A model generated the notes under the pieces. That model was not told the DNA's origin. It ran no database searches and was given only the letters and a program-made list of their open reading frames with translations. From contig JBBELK010001584.1 in NCBI GenBank assembly GCA_037783545.1, forward strand, positions 1 through 64,000: a DNA stretch of 64,000 bases. Reading direction: 5' to 3'. This DNA comes from Henricia sp. BOLD:AAB3569. Its lineage: Eukaryota > Echinodermata > Asteroidea > Spinulosida > Echinasteridae. Position 1 is the first letter of the stretch. Every line of letters starts with the position of its first letter. The translations under genes were made by a program, and so were the position numbers. Positions 52,200 through 59,612 of the stretch are shown here, in pieces.

Positions 52200-52470
52200 T
52201 CATGTGTGGCATCATGACAGCATAAAGACAGCCACAAGACGGTTCAGGACTAACGGCAGGCCAACATCTGTATGAGCCACCAAATTGTATGCAAAAGTTT
52301 GATGATCTCTGCAAGGGGAGGGTGCCATGGTCATAGGTGTAGCAAAGCAACAATGGAAGTGGCACAAAGCAGATTGAGCAGGGCAGGTAGAGCAGGGCAG
52401 ATGGGGAGACCCGGCATCATGGTGTGGGCGAGTGTCATTGCACATTCACAAACAGATAGGCCTATTGGAT
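52200..52470 (+). pseudogene. Decayed Tc1-like transposase fragment
   Basis: Two islands resemble Tc1/mariner transposases. Around 52234-52270 one frame reads TRRFRTNGRPTS, like the (R)F..TG...GRP linker between the two DNA-binding helix-turn-helix motifs. Around 52413-52460 another frame reads GIMVWASVIAHSQTD, like the GG.MVWG.IS..G.T segment near the second catalytic aspartate. The islands are in different frames and only about 180 bp apart, far closer than in an intact enzyme, so the copy is frameshifted and internally deleted. No terminal repeats were tied to it. Similarity is by eye only and modest. Confidence 0.4.
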
Positions 52471-52479
52471 GAATGTCAT

Positions 52480-53111
52480 GAAACCACAGTCCTTCAATTT
52501 TCCGCCTCTACAGTGAGATCAACTTTTCTCGGTCTCTTGTCTATTTGTTGATTGTAACGAGTCTGTTGATGGAATACAGTAGTTTGCTAGTACATGTACC
52601 GGTATATGTATCTGGCTCAGCACTGATGCAGTTTCGTCTTTCGGCAAGACAGGCCAACATCGCAGTTCAAGTAGAATCACAAGTCAACTGTGGAAGGAAT
52701 CACAAAAAATGAGGTAACGCACACTCTTGTTACAACACCCACTGATATAAAGCTCCCCTGATATGTAAAGCTCTGCTTAATTTAAAGCTTCCCCATTACA
52801 TGTAGCCATGTTAGCTATAGCGCTCTCTGGGTATAAACCTCAAATTATATGGTTTGGTTTCTTTAAAGATGTATTGTCCGTGCATTTTGGCTGTGTCACC
52901 CAGAAAAATAAATTGTTTTCTTCAATTGATTTTTTTCTAGAAACATTGGCTTTCAAATAAGACATCAGTGAAGAACAATGACGAACGTTTAGTTATTTAA
53001 CAATTACTGTCAATATATATTTCAAATTATTGGTGGTCTGCCAATAATCAACTCACTGCAAGGCCGACTTGCCCAAGTCCGACTTCTCATGTTCGTCTGA
53101 ATTGGGAAACA
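52480..53111. other. AT-rich intergenic sequence, nothing recognised
   Basis: Low-complexity AT-rich DNA with no usable open frame. A few polypyrimidine and polypurine runs are present, but no feature can be supported. Confidence 0.5.
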
Positions 53112-53167
53112 TACAGTGCACCCATGGACTAATGGCCTGTCTCCACTAGTCCAGAGGGTGCACTGTA
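53112..53167. mobile_element. 56-bp TA-flanked hairpin (mini-MITE or hairpin RNA candidate)
   Basis: The arms TACAGTGCACCC and GGGTGCACTGTA are perfect inverses, and TGGACTA pairs with TAGTCCA further in, leaving a loop of about 15 bases. The sequence between the outer TA dinucleotides starts CAGTGCACCC and ends GGGTGCACTG, the layout of a minimal TA-inserting MITE. A hairpin of this size could also be transcribed as a small-RNA precursor; nothing in the sequence decides between these. Confidence 0.5.
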
Positions 53168-53460
53168 CACTGCGCATTACCGGCCAAACACGGTAAGTCA
53201 GACTAGGGCATGACTAGGGCAAGACACAGAAACTACCATATAAAAAAATGGCATTTTAAAAGTATGATTTCCTTTTTTTAAATTAAAGTAAATGCTTTAG
53301 AATCGAATTTACTGAGAACCACGGACAATATAACTTTAAGAGCACTACAAATAATGAGAAGTTATTGTATTAAGATTTTAAGTTTAGGATGAAAGCACAT
53401 TTAAAGAGCTAGAGTCCCCCTTGACGAACCCAAAGATTCCAGACTTAAAGATTCCAATTA
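53168..53460. other. AT-rich sequence, nothing recognised
   Basis: No open frame of interest, repeat or motif can be supported in this stretch of about 290 bp. Confidence 0.45.
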
Positions 53461-53479
53461 TTCAGTCACCGCGACTAAC

Positions 53480-53600
53480 TCAACTGTTTACCATTACCAA
53501 CTCGACTCGAACCAACTCGACTGCTGTGTGTACTCGGAGCACAACGGTCGAGTTGGTAAAATGGTCGAGTTGGTTCAAAGGCGAGTTGGGATATGGGAAC
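53480..53600. repeat. Inverted repeat built from AACTCGAC words
   Basis: GAACCAACTCGAC at 53509-53521 is the exact inverse of GTCGAGTTGGTTC at 53564-53576. Additional ACCAACTCGAC and GTCGAGTTGGTA copies lie between and beside them. The vocabulary is the same as in the foldback at 55143-55591, so the two loci are probably members of one family. Confidence 0.6.
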
Positions 53601-53721
53601 CTGTCTAATGTTTAACACGTGCCAGTGCACTCGACATGAACTTGGCGCATGATAAGGAGCGTGCAAAGCAGATCTTCCCAAGATTTGGTCGAGACAAAAT
53701 TTTGACTTGCATCTCTCTTAC

Positions 53722-53803
53722 TGGTATGACAGCCAAGTGGGGAATCCACCAAGACGATACATAGAGTGAGTAGCACGCATTTTAAGAAGAAATAGGCATT
53801 CAA
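53722..53803 (-). CDS. Candidate first coding exon with signal-peptide-like N-terminus
   Basis: On the minus strand an ATG at 53803 opens a frame whose first 27 residues start MNAYFFLKC and then run VLLTLCIVLV, a hydrophobic core followed by D-S-P-L-G-C, as in a secreted-protein leader. The frame meets a good splice donor, CCA|GTAAGAG, at 53722/53721. The start context is weak. No downstream exon could be joined and the product is not recognised. A chance hydrophobic frame is a real alternative. Confidence 0.2.
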
Positions 53804-53839
53804 AGATTTCTAAGCGAGATGGACTGTAGCTAGTGTTAC

Positions 53840-54007
53840 CGTGCTCATTTCAGTTCGTTGATAAGAAAATAGGAGGAAATGTACGTACTCTACTGATGAT
53901 AAATGTTTTCCGTGCCTTCTTATGATGGTGTCGGTGAATTGATTCCGAGTCCTGTGTGGGGTATACGAAAATACGCCGTCTTTGTCATCAAGCTCAGTCT
54001 TTTTCAC
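53840..54007 (-). CDS. Candidate internal exon, product unknown
   Basis: On the minus strand the acceptor AATTATTGCAG precedes an open frame of 56 codons beginning VKKTELDDKDGVFSYTPH and continuing with RTRNQFTDTIIRRHGKH. The frame could end at the donor CACG|GTAACA, giving an exon of 168 nt that keeps phase. Without splicing the frame stops shortly after, near 53811. The composition, with charged, aromatic and few low-complexity residues, looks more protein-like than nearby frames, but no family is recognised and the polypyrimidine tract is short. Confidence 0.25.
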
Positions 54008-54566
54008 CTGCAATAATTAGGGTATAACAAAATATAACGTTTGTAATTTAAAGCTGTAGACATTTAACACTACACGTCTCTGTGTGAAGAATGTACAAGT
54101 CATACATGTACATCACCTATTAAGGCTACCACCTCATCATGTACAAATCATGAGTACAGAGATGTTTCTGCACCAGCTGCATGCATATTCGTGATCGATC
54201 CTATGCGTACGTACGCCTGTCCTCCGGATGGCTCCGGCGGTTGGATTTTTTGAATGGGAATCACTATCGCCAGCGGCGCCTTTGCCGGGCGTTCGCCTTC
54301 GATATTCATTTTCGCCGTGTACATTTATATATTTAATTCTGTACATGTATGTCAGTCATATATGTCCGTCAAGGTGCGTCGTTTTTTAAAGATGGTGCGT
54401 AAAAATTTGGTAGTTTGAAGCGTCATTTGACAAGAATGGTCCGTCAAAAAAAATGACCGAGGGTGCGTCATGTTACCCAAAAGGATGACGCTCCTGTGCC
54501 AGGACATTGACGCACCTAGTACCTTTCCCGGGGGTCCGAAGGTGCGTCCTACAATTGATAGGTGCA
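54008..54566. other. Intergenic stretch with repeated GGTGCGTC words
   Basis: No gene is recognised. From about 54365 to 54560 the word GGTGCGTC or a close form occurs at least four times directly (AAGGTGCGTCG, ATGGTGCGTA, GGGTGCGTCAT, AAGGTGCGTCC) and once inverted (GACGCACC), just left of a hairpin element whose loop also has ACGCACC. This may be a decayed repeat. Confidence 0.4.
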
Positions 54567-54677
54567 TTAAAGGCACAGGCTCGTCAGCAATACGCGCGCG
54601 CCATATTCGTGCCTTAAAATACGCACCTTAATGCCTTTGCTATGGCGCTCGCATTGCTGACGAGCCTGTGCCTTTAA
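54567..54677. mobile_element. TTAA-flanked hairpin MITE with about 25-bp perfect inverted ends
   Basis: TTAA lies at 54567-54570 and 54674-54677. Between them the ends AGGCACAGGCTCGTCAGCAA and its exact inverse form a stem. Pairing continues imperfectly through GCGCGCCATA and TATGGCGC, leaving an AT-rich loop of about 36 bp. TTAA duplication is typical of piggyBac-type insertion, but the AGGCAC end is not the usual piggyBac CCC start, and a TA duplication with AAGGCAC ends fits equally well. The element has no coding capacity. Confidence 0.65.
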
Positions 54678-54902
54678 GTGTCAATTAATAAAACAACCAT
54701 TGGGAAGTGCAGCGCAGCCAAATCACTTCATCTGTGCGTACTAACACTAGCGGCACGGAAAGGACTGCGTACGTGTAAATGTATTTTTGCCCGATTAACG
54801 ATCAGGCTTGATACAAGCCTGTCCACAATTGGGCATTGGGCATGCCCAACTGTAATTTATTTTCACGTAGGAAAGCACCCTCTTACGCCCAGAATGATTA
54901 AA

Positions 54903-54970
54903 ATGGCAACAAGAAAACCTGTCGTCGAGTTTGCACGTGGGAGAAAATTTTGGCTTAAAAAACGGTATTT
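54903..54970 (+). CDS. Candidate first coding exon, product unknown
   Basis: An ATG in good context (AAAATGG) opens 22 codons plus two bases, beginning MATRKPVVEFARG and rich in basic and aromatic residues. It ends at a strong donor, TTT|GTAAGT. The next exon could not be located, and a foldback element lies close downstream. The same frame extends upstream to 54678, but that part begins in the arm of the TTAA hairpin and is less convincing. This could be a real short exon or chance. Confidence 0.25.
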
Positions 54971-55142
54971 GTAAGTATTTTTTTTGTTCAATCATTTTCC
55001 AATAATGGACATCTCAAACCACTGCAGGACACAACTAGGAGGACATTTTTGGGTGTGATTCCAATTGAGGCAAAATGACAACCACTCACATGAAAAGGGT
55101 GTGCACAGACTAGCCCATGTCGTTGGTCGAAGTACCATGGGA

Positions 55143-55591
55143 GTCAGGTCAACTCGACCGTTTACCAACTCGACTCGTACCAACTCGACCGCAAACCAAC
55201 TCGACCGCAAACCAACTCGACCGCAAACCAACTCGACCGCAAACCAACTCGACCGCAAACCAACTCGACCGCAAACCAACTCGACCGCAAACCAACTCGA
55301 CCGCAAACCAACTCGACCGCAAACCAACTCGACCGCAAACCAACTCGACAGCGTACAGTCACCGCCGACACACTTTTGTATGGAGGCGGGCATGACAAAA
55401 ACACAATTTTCAGGGAAATGCAACATTTGCGACGGAAATGCCAATGGAAACATGTATGAGAAAAGGTATTCTAAAATCATCCAAGCTATCGATTCCAATA
55501 ATTATTTTCCTTAAACTCGAGTTGTGACATAATATTTTTTTCCCGGTCGAGTTGGTCCGAGTCGAGTCGGTATTCGGTCGACTTGACGGAC
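55143..55591. mobile_element. Foldback element with a 16-bp minisatellite in one arm
   Basis: The left arm (about 55143-55192) and the inverse of the right arm (about 55543-55591) share roughly 40 of 48 positions. Shared pieces are TCGACCG, ACTCGACTCG and ACCAACTCGACCG. The left arm then expands into 16-bp units and the right arm does not. GTACCATGG lies just outside each end (55132-55140 and 55596-55604). The layout of tandem short repeats inside long inverted ends is that of Foldback-type elements. No transposase is present. Confidence 0.6.
55181..55340. repeat. Ten perfect 16-bp tandem units
   Basis: CAACTCGACCGCAAAC repeats ten times without a single change, followed by a variant (CAACTCGACAGCGTAC) at 55341. 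Because 16 is not a multiple of three, all frames of a strand read related repeats, giving spurious open frames on both strands. Perfect identity implies very recent expansion. Confidence 0.95.
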
Positions 55592-55660
55592 ATTCGTACC
55601 ATGGAGCTGGTACATGCCTACACACTGAGAAATGACAAGTTCATGAAGTTAAAGTACTTA

Positions 55661-56765
55661 GGCCATCGGAATTAAAGTCATAGAATACCGTCCTCCGCCC
55701 GTATGACCAAATGGCCGCCGCCGAAATTTTTCATTATTCAAAATGTTTTCATTATTTCCAAAAATTTGGAACTTCAACATACTTTCAATAGGTACTTGTT
55801 CATGAAAGAAATCGATATATATGGCGCCAAACCGAGAAATTCCGACCAATCAACCAGATTTTTCAAAATCAGACGGCAGACGATAGTCTTAAGCGCGAGA
55901 TCCAAGTGCTGACACACAATTCCACTGTTCGTGTTTCGGTGTAGCCGCGCGAGACTGCAAATCCGAATGAAGTCCCGGGGCGAGTTCAATAGCGCAATAC
56001 GTATGCATACCGAAAATACCTTCAACGGTGAAGGTATAGGAAAATACCCATACCGGCGTACGTATGTATTGTGCTATTGAACGCGCCCCCCCATCTCACT
56101 TCGGCAATCTTCGGACGTTCTGTACACGTATGTATTCCGTCATCTGATTGGCTGTTGCCATCGCGACATCGAATTTTGGCCAATGAAAAATTACGTCTCA
56201 TCGGTGTCTGCCTGTCATGCAATGATGGCAGACGTGAAAACGATCTGAAGACGAAAACGTAAGAAAAGTCCCGATTTCCCAAATTTCATCCACTTTATAA
56301 AAATAATGAAACCAAATCGAATATAGAATACTAAAGAAACCGTAAGAGGTTTTCATATGAATAAACCAGTTCGGAATCTCGCGCGCGCAATGAACATCTA
56401 TGGGATTGTGTCAAAGGTCATTTGAGATAAACACAATGCATACGTACAGGGTGCGCCTTTGTTTATCTCAAACCATCGGTCGTCAAAGTCGGGAGACGCA
56501 TGCGCAGTCGAGACTCCGAACTGGCTTAATATTGATGGTGAGAATAAAGCATGGTAGGCTTACTACCGACTACTTCTGTAGTGTAGGCCTATTCATGCTA
56601 TTTGGCGATTGATCTGATTAATCCGAGTCTATCATTGTCTATGTAGGTCTACCCCTCGGGCACCCGTTTTACAAAATAATGAAAAATTAATAATGAAAAA
56701 AAGCCTCATGACATGTGTTTTTGAAATCTTCCGGACGGTATTCTATGACTTTCATTCCGATGGCC
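55661..56765. mobile_element. 1.1-kb TTA-flanked element with long inverted ends (PIF/Harbinger-like, non-autonomous)
   Basis: The left end starts GGCCATCGGAAT(T/G)AAAGTC and runs on with ATAGAATACCGTCC. The inverse of the right end is the same with one change over about 34 bp. Weaker similarity then continues, with TTTTTCATTATT in both arms. TTA lies directly outside both ends (55658-55660 and 56766-56768), the 3-bp TWA duplication typical of PIF/Harbinger. The interior has no recognisable transposase and is 1105 bp long. Assignment to the superfamily rests on duplication and end sequence only. Confidence 0.62.
55984..56082. repeat. Nested 99-bp inverted repeat
   Basis: GTTCAATAGCGCAATAC at the left pairs with GTATTGTGCTATTGAAC at the right with one mismatch. 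Partial pairing continues inward, and a second small hairpin (ACCTTCA / TGAAGGT) sits in the middle. It lies inside the 1.1-kb TTA-flanked element and may be a separate hairpin insertion. No clear target duplication was seen. Confidence 0.6.
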
Positions 56766-56768
56766 TTA

Positions 56769-57930
56769 GTTCATGTAGTTAGCATGGTTAGCATGGTTAG
56801 GGCTTTTTACGAAAAAAATACCCTTTTTAGTTTTAGGCCTATTCACCAACAGAACAATCCGCACAAACACACTTTGATCTCTGTCATCTCTGTATTACTT
56901 GATGACCATCATCTCCACAACAGTACTAAATGTATAGATGGATTTGTTTTCAAAAAGAAACGGAAACAGTGCAATTATTTCGCAAAATCGATACTGCACC
57001 CACCTGTTCACGAAGATTTCTTAAAAGTTCAGTCAAACGGTTGTACCGTTGGTTCCCCGACTCATGACAACGTGTTCAATATTGTTCAGATTTGTTCAGA
57101 TTGTTCATGGTACACTGACACTAGACTGGTTAGACTGGTTGCCGCTCCACATATTCCACATACAACAACCGACGAGGACCGGGTACGTGGTGTAGCACTG
57201 TACTACTGTAGCACCTGTACTGTAGGGGGCGTTCAACGGACGGTTGTTAACTGTAAACAAAAGCAGGAAAAACACTTGTTGAATATGCTGTTCACTTAAG
57301 CATGGGTCTGCCTCAAGTGTTTAATTTTAACAAGTTCTGCTGCTCTAATAAAATTAAACAATGCAATAAAATTAAACAATACATTAAAACTAATTTTAGG
57401 CTCTACCTAATACGGAAATAATTCCCAAATAAAAGTTACGTGTGTTTGTGTGCAAGACACTATTTTGATTTAAACATGTGTATAACAACACCTTAAATTT
57501 GTGTGGCCACAGATATAACTTGTTTACTATGAAACAGGCAGATAGTAAACAAGTCTTAGAATTCAGATGGCCATGGCTCCACTACATAGTGCAGTTAATT
57601 CCCTAGCTTGGTACTTTCCTCTAGCCAAAACAAACAGGGTACATACAGTGCTCCACTAGTCTGTAACCACAAACTATCCCAGGCTAGGCTACTCTGGCCA
57701 ACCAGTCACTCATCACTTCCATTAGGCCTAACCACAGAGCCTGGGTTTTATGACCCTGGGTTTCAAGTTACTTACACATGGCCACAGGACTTACACATTG
57801 TGCACAAATGTGGGTTTACTCTGTGCCCTGCCATGTGCAGCACTCAGTACATGCATTAAAAACTTTATGTATGCACTGCACTAACTGCTAAGAATACTAT
57901 ATAAAGTTAAGAAATAATTTAAAACAATAA
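56769..57930. other. Intergenic sequence upstream of the LTR element, no gene supported
   Basis: An open frame of 194 codons (56715-57299, plus strand) begins inside the inverted end of the TTA-flanked element and shows no recognisable domain, so it is not called. An AATAAAATTAAACAATGC near-duplicate occurs at about 57346-57380. The remainder is AT-rich sequence without usable features. Confidence 0.45.
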
Positions 57931-58625
57931 TGTGACGAAACTGGAGGGACTGGTATAAGTTTAAGTAGTTAATTATTCATGACGCGCAGCAGCCAATCAC
58001 GAGCGCGCATTGGCCTATGTCTGGGCGCTCCAGAATCATGTGAGTCAGTTGTGTAGGTCGCGTCGTTCTGTGAGGAACGTTGTGTAGTATAGCGTCGTGC
58101 TGTGAACACCCTCGCGTGTGAATTCTGTGTAGCGACAGTGCAGCTAAGTTAACTGTTGGTAGCTTGACAGTCAGTCTGTGAAGACCGTACAGCTACAGCG
58201 CCAAGTCGGTGTTAGACATCGTGCCGCATAGCGTCGAAGCTTTGAGGAGCCGTCGCTGAGGATAGCTTCGAGTAAGCGACTGAGTGTTTTGCACTTGCGC
58301 AGGAGTAAAGTGAGTAGCCATTTGTTCAGTTTGGGGTTGACCAATTTTGGGGCTGGGAGTGAGAAAGGAGGTAATTTGTAGGTTGGGTGTAGGCTACGGG
58401 CGGTAGTTAGGTTGACGCGAGCTTGCCTGTTAGGCCGGCTGAGTTTGACCTGTGTCGCATTGCCTACAAAGTACTCGTACATTTTGCCCTTTCTCTTGTG
58501 GTCCCGTGAGGGTCAATTATTAGCCCGGGGCTAGTCCAAACTGTATTGTTGGCTGCTCGCTTTCTCTTGTCGTGCGAGGTTTGCCGTGCCCGTGAGGATT
58601 ATTGGCACATTGAGTACATGTAATG

Positions 58626-58926
58626 TGGTTTACCCGTATTTCATCTAAGTTGATCACTTGTGAGGCTTACCTGTATTGCATTTACGTAGATTCATGTGTG
58701 AGGCTTATTAGAGCCACCCATCACCCGTGAGGTTTACCTGTATTGCATTTACGTTGATTCATGTGTGAGGCTTATTAGAGCCACCCATCACCCGTGAGGT
58801 TTACCTGTATTGCATTTACGTTGATTCATGTGTGAGGCTTATTAGAGCCACCCATCACCCGTGAGGTTTACCTGTATTGCATTTACGTTGATTCACGCGT
58901 GAGGTTTATCACGCTGCATTACTCTG
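58626..58926 (+). repeat. 67-bp tandem repeat inside the LTR
   Basis: GTGAGG(T/C)TTACCTGTATTGC starts at 58660, 58727, 58794 and 58861, an exact 67-bp period. The first unit is slightly diverged, a weaker unit precedes it (about 58626-58659), and the last is partial. Each full unit carries two GTGAGG words, one before TTACC and one before CTTATT, and a CACCCATCACC box. Such direct repeats in U3 or R often act as enhancer-like arrays; that role here is inference. Confidence 0.9.
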
Positions 58927-59245
58927 CATTATTAGAAAAGCAAGCCTGTGTACATTTATTGATTACAACAGTGATTCTGGATTAAACCATATTGATTGTT
59001 GTCTCTGCAACTATTGATTGTGTGAGGTTTATTAGACCCTGTGAGGATTACTGCATTGCCCTGTGTGCCTTATTAGATCCCGTAGGTTCCGTGAGGTTGA
59101 AGGTTGCTTAGTAACTGAATAATTCGTCTCTCTTTCGCAAAGTGGTGGTATATTTCCACCAAACGAACAGCCCCTAGGTTAGGTCCACTGTTCAGTAGAT
59201 TATCCCCTCTTGTGCAAGGATAACCGCTCATTCCTGTACGAGGTT

Positions 59246-59251
59246 AATAAA
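59246..59251 (+). promoter_or_regulatory. LTR polyadenylation signal AATAAA
   Basis: AATAAA lies 56 bp before the LTR end, the expected distance for a signal near the R/U5 boundary. The following sequence has TATATTTGTG, a plausible GU/U-rich downstream element. Confidence 0.6.
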
Positions 59252-59309
59252 TATATTTGTGATATAGAGGTTAAACCAACCGCCCAGCGATAGGGCGCCG
59301 CGCCACAAA

Positions 59310-59327
59310 TGGTGTCAGAAGTGGGAT
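59310..59327 (+). promoter_or_regulatory. Primer-binding site, tRNA-Leu type
   Basis: TGGTGTCAGAAGTGGGAT is complementary to the 3' end of an animal tRNA-Leu (the CCA tail plus an acceptor/T-arm ending ATCCCACTTCTGACA, as known for metazoan leucine tRNAs). It begins two bases after the LTR CA end. Position and match support minus-strand priming by tRNA-Leu. Confidence 0.85.
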
Positions 59328-59612
59328 GCTTTGCGAAAGTTTAGCCGATTTATTCAGCCTAATAAAGAGTAATCCATTCGGGGAAATTTTGCCAGTGAAC
59401 CTCATTGAGGTTCACTGTGAGGTTTATTTGTGACGAGGTCACGGCGTGTTGTGCTACGTGGTTGATACGTGGCCTAGAGTAAATTCGGAAGGCTTTGACC
59501 GTGAGGTTCATCAGCTTGATTTTACTAGTGAGGTACCATTATCATCCAGTGGCCAGTGGCCAAGTTTTGAGAGTGTTGTTGAGGCTGATTTTCCTCACGA
59601 GGAAAGCCCAGC
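59328..59612 (+). other. Untranslated leader between primer site and gag
   Basis: This 285-bp leader contains at least three GTGAGG words (about 59417, 59501 and 59527) and a nearby TGAGGTTCACTGTGAGGTTT cluster. Packaging or dimerisation signals of LTR elements usually lie here, but none can be recognised by sequence alone. Confidence 0.6.

Larger units (their letters stand above)
57931..59307 (+). repeat. 5' long terminal repeat (about 1377 bp)
   Basis: The left end is placed at TGTGACGAAACTGGAGG and the right end at GCGCCACA, giving short inverted termini TGTG...CACA. The right end is fixed by the primer-binding site two bases later. The left end is inferred from the TG rule and the change from AT-rich flank to mixed sequence, and could be off if another TG is the true start. 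A CCAAT word lies near 57991, a tandem 67-bp repeat in the second half, and AATAAA at 59246. TATAAG at 57952 is only about 20 bp from the start, so it is an unlikely promoter TATA. Confidence 0.65.

Noticed and set aside
52212-52445. Minus-strand 77-codon frame overlapping the Tc1-like relic
   Set aside because: The opposite strand carries the transposase-like words in two frames; this frame shows no similarity to anything.
55065-55514. Frames with NQLDRKPTRPQT-type repeats and their opposite-strand partners
   Set aside because: They are translations of the perfect 16-bp minisatellite.
56715-57299. 194-codon plus-strand frame
   Set aside because: It begins inside the inverted end of a transposon, has no recognisable domain and irregular composition; the length is possible by chance.
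57952-57957. TATAAG as LTR promoter TATA box
   Set aside because: It lies about 20 bp from the LTR start, leaving almost no U3; position does not support it.
58171-58482. 103-codon minus-strand frame in the LTR
   Set aside because: It lies opposite LTR sequence of the plus-strand element and matches no known product.
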